Shown here: positions 38,069 through 46,515 of the stretch, piece by piece | Layout: every line of letters starts with the position of its first letter | Position numbering within the stretch: the first letter of the stretch is position 1 | Origin: Saprospiraceae bacterium | GTDB taxonomy: Bacteria; Bacteroidota; Bacteroidia; Chitinophagales; Saprospiraceae | NCBI GenBank assembly: GCA_016714765.1 | Contig: JADKCF010000013.1 | Coordinates: 62,001-126,000, forward strand | Direction of reading: 5' to 3' | DNA length: 64,000 bases | Program-made: the position numbers and the translations under genes | Notes under the pieces: model-generated | The model's database searches: none | What the model saw: only the letters and a program-made list of their open reading frames with translations | Told to the model about the DNA's origin: nothing

Positions 38069-39826
38069 ATGATGACTTTTGTCATCAACGCACAAGTTAC
38101 GTCAGTTGGTCTTATCGGGTCAGCCACCGCTAATGGATGGGATGCAGATACGCCAATGACAAAAGTTACAGATTCTACTTGGACTTTGGAAGTCACCTTA
38201 AAAAACGGTGACGCCAAGTTTAGAGCCGATGGCGCATGGGCTATTAATTGGGGAGACTCTAAGTTTCCTGTTGGTGTAGGAACGCAGGACGGGCCAAATA
38301 TACCTGTGTTTGCAGGAGATTATACTGTCAATTTCAATTCAGCATCTGGCGCTTATTCTTTTGCAGTGAAATCTGACATTGGTATCATAGGCAGTGCCAC
38401 TCCGGGAGGATGGGATAATGATACAAACATGTACATTCTGGACAGCGTAAATTATTTTACTATCGTTGTTCTCAAGCAAGGTGACGCCAAGTTCAGGAAG
38501 GATGATGCCTGGGCAGTCAATTGGGGAAGCAATACTTTTCCTGATGGTATTGGCACACAAGATGGTCCAAATATTCCCGTTGCTGCAGCTGGAAGATACA
38601 GAGTTGATTTCAACAAAGCATCAGGAGAGTATAAATTTAAAGAAGTGGTAGATTTCACTAGTATAGCAGTCATAGGTAGCGCTACTGCAGGCGGATGGGA
38701 CAACGAAACTCCGTTGACAAAAGATGCTGGAAATCCAGACTTATGGAAAGGTGTTGTTGCAATGACTGCAGGAGAGTTTAAATTCAGAGCCAATAATGCC
38801 TGGTCTATCAGCTGGGGTGGTGGTGAATTCCCTTCAGATACAGCATCATTAAATGGAAGCAATATAGTTGTTCCAGCTGGTGCAGAGGGTGACTACCAGG
38901 TAAGCTTCGACACAAAATCGCTTATATACAAGTTCCTTAAAATCGGAAATTATCAGACAATTGGAATCATAGGTGATGCTACACCAGGAGGATGGGACAA
39001 CGAAACAAAAATGATTCAGGATGCTACTGATAAATCAATATGGAGATTAAGAACTGACCTTGTAGCCGGTGAAGCCAAATTCAGAGCCAACAATGCCTGG
39101 GAAATCAATTGGGGAAGCGGCGATTTCCCTACTGGAACTGGTGTTCAGGATGGTGCAAATATCCCTGTAGTTGCGGGCGACTATAAGATAACTTTTAATT
39201 CAACTACCGGAGAATACAATTTTGAAGCCGTAGTGGAGTATGATAAAATATCCATCGTAGGTAATGCAGGACCGTTTGGAGAATGGCCTGGGGATGACGA
39301 TAGTAGAGATACTTATCTTAATAAAGATCCAAATGATGCAAATCATTGGACACTAGCGAGTGTAACCTTAAAAGATACCCCCGTAAATGGAGGAATAAAA
39401 TTCAGAGCAGAAGCTGCATGGGCTATAAACTGGGGTGCAATAGATTTCCCTTCTGGTGTTGGGACTCAAGATGGACATAACATAGAATGTGCAGCCGGTA
39501 CTTACAAAGTAGACTTCAAGTCTGATACTGGCGAATATGCCTTTGCAGAACCCTCTTCAACTTATGACCTTTTAAGCAGTGATGTAATTAAAATATTCCC
39601 TAACCCAGCAAAAGATGTGCTGAATGTGGAAATCAATACTGATGCACTGAAAGGACTTGTAAACGTTACAATTTTTAATATCAAAGGTGAGCAGATCAAA
39701 AATCAGACTATGAGTGTTAATGGTAATGCTAAAATTAACATTTCTGATTTACAGGCCGGAAATTATGTTCTTAGAGTTGCTAATGACAAAAATATAGTTT
39801 CAAAATCTATCATCGTTATTAAATAA
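38069..39826 (+). CDS. Secreted array of five SusE/F-like modules with a type IX secretion tail
   Basis: 585 residues from the ATG at 38069. Five ~95-residue modules start near residues 13, 103, 198, 298 and 393, each with 'GSATxGGWDxDT' (GNAGPFGEWPGDD in the fifth), 'FRAxxAWAINWG', 'xFPxGxGTQDGPNI' and 'Y.V.FN..SGEY.F'. A Por secretion domain follows from ~508 ('IKIFPNPAKDVLNVEINT' to 'ISDLQAGNYVLRV'). The signal peptide is cut: repairing two bases from the ATG at 38035 gives 'MKITFTILMSFVMMTFVINA'. Divergent from susC-susD. SusE/F modules bind starch-like glycans in characterised proteins; ligand here unknown. No enzyme domain. Confidence 0.8.
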   Translation: MMTFVINAQVTSVGLIGSATANGWDADTPMTKVTDSTWTLEVTLKNGDAKFRADGAWAINWGDSKFPVGVGTQDGPNIPVFAGDYTVNFNSASGAYSFAVKSDIGIIGSATPGGWDNDTNMYILDSVNYFTIVVLKQGDAKFRKDDAWAVNWGSNTFPDGIGTQDGPNIPVAAAGRYRVDFNKASGEYKFKEVVDFTSIAVIGSATAGGWDNETPLTKDAGNPDLWKGVVAMTAGEFKFRANNAWSISWGGGEFPSDTASLNGSNIVVPAGAEGDYQVSFDTKSLIYKFLKIGNYQTIGIIGDATPGGWDNETKMIQDATDKSIWRLRTDLVAGEAKFRANNAWEINWGSGDFPTGTGVQDGANIPVVAGDYKITFNSTTGEYNFEAVVEYDKISIVGNAGPFGEWPGDDDSRDTYLNKDPNDANHWTLASVTLKDTPVNGGIKFRAEAAWAINWGAIDFPSGVGTQDGHNIECAAGTYKVDFKSDTGEYAFAEPSSTYDLLSSDVIKIFPNPAKDVLNVEINTDALKGLVNVTIFNIKGEQIKNQTMSVNGNAKINISDLQAGNYVLRVANDKNIVSKSIIVIK

Positions 39827-39844
39827 TTAAGAAAATAAACCATT

Positions 39845-39879
39845 AAAAAAAGGCTCTGCATCTGTGCGGAGCCTTTTTT
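39845..39879 (+). terminator. Terminator after the SusE/F-array gene
   Basis: Twelve-base arm with A-run (39845-39856) pairs with 39869-39879, ending in six T. It lies directly upstream of the aroC promoter. Confidence 0.8.
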
Positions 39880-39882
39880 ATT

Positions 39883-39890
39883 TACCTTTG
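39883..39890 (+). promoter_or_regulatory. -7 promoter element abutting the aroC start
   Basis: TACCTTTG, an exact match, with only seven bases between it and the aroC ATG. Transcription would start within a few bases of the start codon. Confidence 0.6.
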
Positions 39891-39897
39891 CATTATT

Positions 39898-40995
39898 ATG
39901 GCAGCAAATACATTTGGAGAAGTTTTCAGAGTTACCACCTTTGGCGAATCCCACGGCAAAGGTATAGGATTGATCATCGATGGATGTCCGGCAGGACTGG
40001 ATGTAGACCTCGATTTTATTCAGTCAGAACTAGACAGACGTAAACCCGGCCAGTCAAAGATTGTCACTCAACGTCACGAGGAGGAAAGTTTTATGGTTCA
40101 AAGTGGCATATGGGAAGGAAAATCTACAGGCACTCCGATAGGTATATTTATTCCAAACAGTGATCAGCGATCTAAGGATTACGAACACATCGCACGTGTT
40201 TACAGACCTTCGCATGCTGATTTTACTTATCAGACAAAATACGGAATTCGTGATTATGCAGGTGGTGGAAGGTCGTCAGCTAGAGAAACAGCTGCCAGAG
40301 TTGCAGCAGGCGCTATTGCCAAACTTATTTTGAAAACCATTGGTGTCTCTATCCATGCTTTTGTGAGTCAGGTAGGTCATATTAAAGTGGACCTCAGCCA
40401 GCCTGTGAACTATTCAAACATTGAAACCAATATAGTAAGGTGTCCGGATGAACTCATCGCCACACAAATGATAAACTTTATAATGGATATCAAAAAAGCC
40501 GGTGATACTATCGGTGGTATGGTGACATGTATCATCGACGGTTGTCCTGCCGGGCTGGGTGCGCCTGTATTTGATAAGCTGCATGCCGACATTGGAAAAG
40601 CGATGCTCAGCATCAATGCCGTCAAAGGATTTGAATTCGGATCGGGATTTGATTGTGTACGCATGAGAGGTTCAGAACACAACGATGCCATAATAATAAA
40701 TGTTAATGGAAATATCATCACAAAAACCAACCACTCAGGTGGAATACAAGGTGGAATCAGCAACGGAATGCCTATAAACTTTAATGTTGCTTTCAAGCCC
40801 GTTGCAACCATTATACAGGGTCAGCAAACAGTAGATATGGATGGCGAAGCCACAATTGCAGAAGGTAAGGGAAGACACGATCCATGTGTAGTACCTAGGG
40901 CTGTACCTATAGTGGAAGCGATGGCAGCTTTGGTCCTTGCAGACCATTTTAAGAAACAAAACAATCAGGATGTAAAGGTTTTTGCCTATTTGTGA
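39898..40995 (+). CDS. aroC: Chorismate synthase
   Basis: Makes chorismate from 5-enolpyruvylshikimate 3-phosphate, using reduced FMN. The 365-residue protein has all three signature regions: 'TTFGESHGKGIGLIIDGCPAG' (as 'FGESHGKGIG' and 'DGCPAGL'), 'GGRSSARETAARVAAGAIAK', and 'RHDPCVVPRAVPIVEAMAAL' near the end. Usual length. The start codon lies seven bases from the -7 element, so the mRNA would have little or no leader. Intact. aroK is on the other strand 7 kb upstream. Confidence 0.97.
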   Translation: MAANTFGEVFRVTTFGESHGKGIGLIIDGCPAGLDVDLDFIQSELDRRKPGQSKIVTQRHEEESFMVQSGIWEGKSTGTPIGIFIPNSDQRSKDYEHIARVYRPSHADFTYQTKYGIRDYAGGGRSSARETAARVAAGAIAKLILKTIGVSIHAFVSQVGHIKVDLSQPVNYSNIETNIVRCPDELIATQMINFIMDIKKAGDTIGGMVTCIIDGCPAGLGAPVFDKLHADIGKAMLSINAVKGFEFGSGFDCVRMRGSEHNDAIIINVNGNIITKTNHSGGIQGGISNGMPINFNVAFKPVATIIQGQQTVDMDGEATIAEGKGRHDPCVVPRAVPIVEAMAALVLADHFKKQNNQDVKVFAYL

Positions 40996-41007
40996 TCAAC
41001 CTTTAGG

Positions 41008-42171
41008 TTAGTCAATCTTGATAAATTTTAGGATTTGAGTACTTTGTTGTTTTGATACAATAGTCAAAAAGTAAAAGCCCTGAGCAAGCTGACTTACATC
41101 TATATGCGAATCGGGCATTAACCTGAAACAATTACCAAAAATATCCTGGGCATATATAATTATTTCTGTATTATTATCAAGTCCTTTGATTGCTATGGAT
41201 TGACTGGCAGGATTGGGATATATCGAATACGGTAGCGACTCTGTATTTTCTGCAGCAGAAACACAGCTTGTATTATTCAAGTTATCAAAGTAATGAGCAG
41301 ACAAAAAAGCAATAATGACATCTGCCAGGTTTTGGGCAAACATTTTGCGCTTTACACTATTAAATCTTATAGATGCATTGCACTCTATTTGAATGGCATC
41401 TATGGTTCCTGATTTCATGGAACCATGTATCTCTGTGTTATACCCGCCACTAAAATAATCATCTCCTATCAAAGGGGAAGGATCATCAGACGAAGGTACC
41501 GCTGGGTATGACGCATGACTTAGTAATGAGCCAAAACTAAGAGAACCTCTTAAGAGCGAAGCGTGCTTCAATTTCAATGGGTTGTGATACACCAGATTTT
41601 TTATACTAGAGTAGCCGATATATTGGTCAGTATTTAATATTTCATCGCTTTTTCGTAATTCTGAGCCGTATAGCAGATAACCCAACTCGATTCGCTCTTT
41701 TTCATGACCATGACCGTGCAGATCAATATCAATACCTTTACCAAAATTTTTTGTCACCTGCATTTTGGCTGATTCCAGGAAGGTATGGAAATTATACCAT
41801 GCTACAGCGGAAATGGGATCCCCATCAGCACCTTCACTGAGATCCCTATTGGCATCTAACTTGCGTCTATGTAACTTATTTATAATAATATGCGCATGAC
41901 ATCCTGTTTTGTCCAATATTGCTTCGTAGACCTCTCTGCATAGTTCCTGGGTAAAAGCATCCATGACCGTAACGCATTCTGCACAATCTCTGTCTGCAAT
42001 AGACTCAGGTTCAAGTAGACCACCATGTGCTGCTGAGATGATAACGGGAAAATTGCCTGCTTTATATTCTATGTATTCATTCGCTCCAAAGTATGTATTG
42101 CCGGCTAAATAATCCTGTGCCACCAACTCTGAAGATAACATGGCCATCATACACAAAAGGAAAAAATGCAT
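41008..42171 (-). CDS. Secreted N-formylglutamate amidohydrolase-like protein with type IX secretion tail
   Basis: About 387 residues from the ATG at 42171, which opens a signal peptide 'MHFFLLCMMAMLSSELVAQ'. The core has the amidohydrolase (FGase) pattern: 'PVIISAAHGGLLEPESIADR', 'INKLHRRKLDANRDL' and 'GIDIDLHGHGHEKERIELGY'. A Por sorting tail ends the protein ('YSIYPNPASQSIAIKG' to 'VSQLAQGFYFLTI'). It reads in one open frame with the preceding dehydrogenase, but an internal signal peptide makes a real fusion unlikely. Probably a surface-bound or secreted hydrolase; substrate unknown. Confidence 0.75.
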   Translation of the reverse strand: MHFFLLCMMAMLSSELVAQDYLAGNTYFGANEYIEYKAGNFPVIISAAHGGLLEPESIADRDCAECVTVMDAFTQELCREVYEAILDKTGCHAHIIINKLHRRKLDANRDLSEGADGDPISAVAWYNFHTFLESAKMQVTKNFGKGIDIDLHGHGHEKERIELGYLLYGSELRKSDEILNTDQYIGYSSIKNLVYHNPLKLKHASLLRGSLSFGSLLSHASYPAVPSSDDPSPLIGDDYFSGGYNTEIHGSMKSGTIDAIQIECNASIRFNSVKRKMFAQNLADVIIAFLSAHYFDNLNNTSCVSAAENTESLPYSIYPNPASQSIAIKGLDNNTEIIIYAQDIFGNCFRLMPDSHIDVSQLAQGFYFLTIVSKQQSTQILKFIKID

Positions 42172-43149
42172 ATTTTTATAAATGCCATTTATCCACTTTC
42201 CCGACATAAATGAAGATATGTTCTGCGCTACCCCTTCAAGCAACTTGGTACGGGACTCCACACTTGCCCAGGCTATGTGGGGTGTAATCAGGCATTTTGG
42301 GTGATGCAGCAATAGATTACCAGGCTGAGGTGGCTCTTCTTGCAATACATCCAGTGCAGCCCCTCCAATCATATTTTGGTCCAGCGCTCGGAGTAAATCA
42401 GTTTCATTGATCAGCCCCCCACGACCTGTATTGATAAGGATGGCAGACTTTTTCATCTTGAGAAGGTTTTCCATACAAATTACCTCCTTAGTTGCAGCCG
42501 TCAGTGGACAATGTAAAGATAAGATATCTGATGTCCTGAACATTTCATCGGGCTCTACAAATCTGACATAAGAAGGTTTAGGTTTTGATTGATCAAGTGT
42601 TCTTGCAATGACCTTCATACCGAAGGCATGTGCAACCTCTCCCACCCTGCTGCCAATATGACCATATCCCCAGACTCCCAAAGTACAGCCGTTTAGTTCA
42701 TGAATAGAGTGATCATAAAAACAAAAATCCTCAGAGGACTCCCATCTACCACTTTTCACTTTTAAGTTATACTGTTCTGTCTTGTTGATGATGGCCAATA
42801 ATGATGCAAAAACATGCTGAGTTACAGAAGCAGCACTGTACCCACTGACATTGCTGACAGGGACTCCATATTTAATGACATCTTCGATAACAATATTGTT
42901 GTAACCTGTAGCAGCTACTACAATATATTTTACTTTAGGCATATAGGTTAATACCCTTGCATTAATAATAAACTTATTTACTATTAAAACATCTGCATCC
43001 TTGACACGTTCAGCTACCTGGTCCAGATTCGTTCTTTCATATGCAATAAATTCTCCCAGGGCTTCAAGCACCTCGAAGCCGATATCTCCGGGATTGTTGG
43101 TAAAAGCATCAAGAAATACTATTTTCATCATTGATTTATAATATGGCAC
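42172..43149 (-). CDS. D-isomer-specific 2-hydroxyacid dehydrogenase (stop codon masked)
   Basis: About 326 codons of the family that includes glycerate/hydroxypyruvate and D-lactate dehydrogenases. Substrate domain first; the NAD site is 'GVWGYGHIGSRVGEV' (~165-179), followed by 'LHCPLTAATKEVI', 'INTGRGGLINETDLL' with catalytic Arg region, and 'CLITPHIAWASVESR' with the catalytic His. The start is in the cluster near 43130-43149 ('MMKIVFLDAFT' is the better start). Reading continues past the expected C-terminus ('MSGKWINGI') into the next gene; a one-base shift there meets a TAA at once. Hydroxypyruvate reductase is the closest guess. Confidence 0.8.
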
Positions 43150-43249
43150 AAATTTCTTTTAGGCACAAACGGCAATTAAATTGTGGCCGGTTTGGTTTTG
43201 ACAAAAGTAAGACATATGTTTCATTTATAAATAAAAAAGAAAATAATCA

Positions 43250-43257
43250 TATCTTTG
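43250..43257 (+). promoter_or_regulatory. -7 promoter element for pepT
   Basis: TATCTTTG, an exact match, 27 bases upstream of the pepT ATG. It lies in a 135-base divergent spacer. Confidence 0.5.
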
Positions 43258-43284
43258 AGTTTTAAAAAACACTAAACAAGTATC

Positions 43285-44514
43285 ATGGATTATACTGTAA
43301 AAAGCAGGTTTCTAAAATATGTCAAAATAGATACTCAAGCGGATCCTATGAGTCAATCATTCCCTTCATCAGAAAAGCAAAAAGAGTTGACAGTTCTTTT
43401 ATGCGATGAGCTCAAGTCCATGGGAATAGAATATACTACCAATGAGGCCGGTTATATTTACGCAAGTATCCCTTCCAACTTGACTAAACAAGTTCCAAGA
43501 ATTTTTTTTTGTGCCCATATAGATACAGCTCCTGACTGTAGTGGCACCAATGTGAAACCAATTGTCCATGAAAATTATCAAGGCCAAAACATCATTTTAC
43601 CGGATGATAACAGCATTGTAATCTCGTCGGATCAATTTCCAAATTTAAAGAAAAAAATAGGTCATGATATCATTACTGCCAGTGGTCTGACGTTATTGGG
43701 AAGTGATGATAAATCCGGCATAGCTATAATCATGGATGCATTACATCAATTGGTCAGTCGCCCCGAACTCCCACATGGTGAAGTGAAGGCGCTCTTTACC
43801 ACTGATGAAGAAATAGGAAAAGGTGTTGCTAAAGTAGATCTGGCTATTTTGAATGCAGACTTTGGCTATACCCTGGATTCAGGTGAGTTAGGATATTTTG
43901 AAGATGAAAACTTTTCGGCAAACTCTATGAAACTGACCGTACATGGGGTCAGCGCTCATCCCGGGTACGCCAAAGGCGCTATGGAAAACGCAATAAAAAT
44001 AGTCTCTGAGATTGTAGCAGCCTTGCCTAAACTAACTCTTACACCTGAAACAACTGAAAATAAAGAAGGATTTATACACCCAACCAAGATTCAGGGAGGA
44101 TTGGAAACCGCCTCTGTAGAATTTATACTTAGAGATTTCGAAACATCAAAACTGGATGAATATGCTGACGTTATAAAAAATATTGCTGAGAAGGTTCTTC
44201 AGTCATATCCCAATTCCACATTCGAAACAGAAGTAAAAACCCAGTACCGAAACATGAAAGATGTCCTGATTAAACATCCGCATGTGAGTGAGATTGCACT
44301 GAAGGCGATGGAAAATGTTGGTATTAATTACACTTACGGGAGTATAAGGGGTGGAACAGACGGGGCGGCATTGTCTCATATGGGTCTTCCTTGTCCAAAT
44401 CTTTTTGCTGGGGAACAAGCCATCCACTCCAAATACGAATGGGTATCAGTACATGATATGCAGAAAAGCGTCGATACTGTTTTGGAAATCTGCAGATTGG
44501 TAACTCTTATGTGA
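43285..44514 (+). CDS. pepT: Peptidase T (tripeptide aminopeptidase)
   Basis: Removes N-terminal residues from tripeptides in the cytoplasm with two zinc ions. The 409-residue M20 protein shows 'IFFCAHIDTAPDCSG' (metal His and Asp ~80), 'LLGSDDKSGIAIIMDAL' (bridging Asp), 'FTTDEEIGKGV' (catalytic Glu and metal Glu), 'YTLDSGELGYFEDENFSA' and 'RGGTDGAALSHMGLPCPNLF' (metal His region), which together mark PepT. Usual length (~410). The LON-type gene follows by 22 bases. Intact. Confidence 0.96.
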   Translation: MDYTVKSRFLKYVKIDTQADPMSQSFPSSEKQKELTVLLCDELKSMGIEYTTNEAGYIYASIPSNLTKQVPRIFFCAHIDTAPDCSGTNVKPIVHENYQGQNIILPDDNSIVISSDQFPNLKKKIGHDIITASGLTLLGSDDKSGIAIIMDALHQLVSRPELPHGEVKALFTTDEEIGKGVAKVDLAILNADFGYTLDSGELGYFEDENFSANSMKLTVHGVSAHPGYAKGAMENAIKIVSEIVAALPKLTLTPETTENKEGFIHPTKIQGGLETASVEFILRDFETSKLDEYADVIKNIAEKVLQSYPNSTFETEVKTQYRNMKDVLIKHPHVSEIALKAMENVGINYTYGSIRGGTDGAALSHMGLPCPNLFAGEQAIHSKYEWVSVHDMQKSVDTVLEICRLVTLM

Positions 44515-44536
44515 TATCATATCAATTTAAGGTCAG

Positions 44537-45169
44537 ATGAACCGGTTACCATTATTTCCCCTTTCGATCGTTGTATTTCCAGGTGAAGAATTAAGGCTTC
44601 ATATTTTTGAACCAAGATATCGTCAAATGGTGCAAGATTGTATCAGGGAGAATATTACCTTTGGTATAACCCCTTATTTGGAAGGACAAAGCCTTACATG
44701 GGGTACAGAGTTGCGCCTCCTGGATATCGTAAAGATTTATGAAGATGGCAAAATGGATATCAAAGCCATAGGCATAGGGTGGTTTGAAATCAAAGAATTT
44801 TATCGTATCATGCATGGAAAACTATACCCGGGTGGCGTAGTACAATCCATGCCATGGAATTCAGATAGTGATATCGTCCTTAGTAAAAAAATAATAAAAC
44901 TGATTGATGAGTTGTACACTATCATGAAAATAACGAATGTTGAAATCCTGCCAGCCGAACACTTTAAAACATATCAGATAGCACATAAGTTAGGCATGAA
45001 TATCACTCAGGAGATAGAATTGCTCACCATCTCCAATGAAACAGAAAAACAAATGTATTTGATAAATCACCTGGAAACCTTGATTCCTGTAGTACGAGAA
45101 GCAGAAAATCTTAGAAAAAGAGCAGAGCTTAACGGACATTATCAAAATATCATACCACCAAGCTTTTAA
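44537..45169 (+). CDS. LON substrate-binding-domain protein
   Basis: A 210-residue stand-alone N-terminal LON domain: 'RLPLFPLSIVVFPGEELRLHIFEPRYRQMV' (split here as 'LPLFPLSIVVFPGE' and 'LHIFEPRYRQMV') is the hallmark. There is no AAA+ or protease part. Such proteins may select substrates or assist proteolysis; role unproven. It follows pepT by 22 bases, suggesting a joint transcript. Confidence 0.85.
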   Translation: MNRLPLFPLSIVVFPGEELRLHIFEPRYRQMVQDCIRENITFGITPYLEGQSLTWGTELRLLDIVKIYEDGKMDIKAIGIGWFEIKEFYRIMHGKLYPGGVVQSMPWNSDSDIVLSKKIIKLIDELYTIMKITNVEILPAEHFKTYQIAHKLGMNITQEIELLTISNETEKQMYLINHLETLIPVVREAENLRKRAELNGHYQNIIPPSF

Positions 45170-45178
45170 AAACAGAAA

Positions 45179-45904
45179 CTAGATGCCAAAGTCAAAACCT
45201 GACTTCTTTTTTTTGTCGTAAGCCGAATTGTCAAATTCATACAGCCTGGCGGGTCTGTGTGATACCGATTCCTGTATTTCACCAATGTCTTTAAGGATGC
45301 CCAGAGATTTTAGTTTTCTTCTGAAATTGCGTTTGTCAAGTTCCAGATTTAGGATTACTTCATATAATTTTTGCAGCTGTAATAAGCTGAATTTCTGGGG
45401 CAGAAGATGAAATCCTATGGGCTGCTCCCTAATCTGAATTTGCATTTTCTTAAGGCATGTCTGCATGATATTCAGATGATCAAACGCCAGAGAAGACAAC
45501 TCATTTACATTTTTCCATTCCAGATGGTCGTTTTTTTCCAGATGAACCAGATGCTCTTGGTCAATCTTTATCAGTGAATAATAAGCAACAGTAATAACCC
45601 GACCTAATGGATGACGTTTGACCTCACTAAACACCTGTACCTGGTTTAGATATACATCTGTAAAACCAGTTTTACTAATCAAAACCCTTTTTGCAGCATC
45701 ATCTGTCGTCTCATCAGGGTGGACGATGTCCCCTAAAAGTGAAAATTCATGCTCAAAAGGCGGCATATCACATTTAGATACCAGTATTTTTAATGCTTCG
45801 TCATCATACCCAAAAATAACACAATCCACAGAAACAGCGGCTTTGAAATCAGTATTGATCTGAGTAATCCAGGTATTTATATTTTGCACTCCGTCTGAAG
45901 GCAT
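45179..45904 (-). CDS. NUDIX-fold regulator (NrtR-like)
   Basis: A 241-residue protein with an N-terminal NUDIX-type domain and a C-terminal winged helix ('KLYEVILNLELDKRNFRRKL' to 'LGILKDIGEIQESVSHRPARLYEFD'). The layout matches NrtR/BT0354-type repressors. The Nudix box is degenerate ('GDIVHPDETTDDAAKRVL' lacks the full GX5EX7REUXEEXGU), which favours a sensor over an active hydrolase. Members in Bacteroidota control NAD or sugar (arabinose) genes; target unknown here. Divergent from rlmH. Confidence 0.75.
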   Translation of the reverse strand: MPSDGVQNINTWITQINTDFKAAVSVDCVIFGYDDEALKILVSKCDMPPFEHEFSLLGDIVHPDETTDDAAKRVLISKTGFTDVYLNQVQVFSEVKRHPLGRVITVAYYSLIKIDQEHLVHLEKNDHLEWKNVNELSSLAFDHLNIMQTCLKKMQIQIREQPIGFHLLPQKFSLLQLQKLYEVILNLELDKRNFRRKLKSLGILKDIGEIQESVSHRPARLYEFDNSAYDKKKKSGFDFGI

Positions 45905-45998
45905 TATTTTTATAATTTTAATAGTGTGAAGATATTATTTTTTCAAAATAAATTCAAAATTTTTACAGTTTTTTACAATTATTGTATTCCTTTGACAG

Positions 45999-46466
45999 AT
46001 GAAAATTTTGATTTGGACCATAGGTAAGACCAATGAAAATTACCTGGAGGAAGGTATACGAAAATACCTCAAGAGGCTCCAGCACTATGGACGCATAGAG
46101 TACGAGGAGTATAAAGACGTCAAAGCAGGTAACAATGCAGAAGAAACCCTCAAGAGAGAAGCAGAGCTTGTATTAAATAAAATAAAATCGGATGATGTAT
46201 TAGTGCTGCTGGATGAAAATGGTGAAATGTACAGCTCTGAACAATTTTCGAAGTATATTGAGAAGTTGCAGCTTCATTCTAATAAAAGTGTCATTTTCCT
46301 TGTAGGTGGTGCTTTCGGCCACCATGCTACTGTAAAAGCTAGAGCTAATCATATGGTATCTTTATCCAAAATGACTTTTTCCCATCAAATGGTTAGGTTA
46401 TTTCTTGTAGAACAGATTTACAGAGCATTTACTATTTTACGCAACGAAAAGTATCACAATCCATAA
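45999..46466 (+). CDS. rlmH: 23S rRNA pseudouridine(1915)-N3-methyltransferase
   Basis: Methylates pseudouridine 1915 of 23S rRNA in intact ribosomes using SAM. The 155-residue SPOUT protein shows 'DVLVLLDENGEMYSSEQFSKYI', 'VIFLVGGAFGHHATVKARA' with the SAM-binding knot and 'LSKMTFSHQMVRLFLVEQIYRAFTI', the strongly conserved C-terminus ('RNEKYHNP' at the end). Length is normal for the family. Divergent from the NUDIX regulator; the rhomboid gene follows in the same direction. Confidence 0.96.
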   Translation: MKILIWTIGKTNENYLEEGIRKYLKRLQHYGRIEYEEYKDVKAGNNAEETLKREAELVLNKIKSDDVLVLLDENGEMYSSEQFSKYIEKLQLHSNKSVIFLVGGAFGHHATVKARANHMVSLSKMTFSHQMVRLFLVEQIYRAFTILRNEKYHNP

Positions 46467-46515
46467 ATATTTCAGATTTCCGTAACCAATTTACAGAATT
46501 AAATAAAAAACGAAC

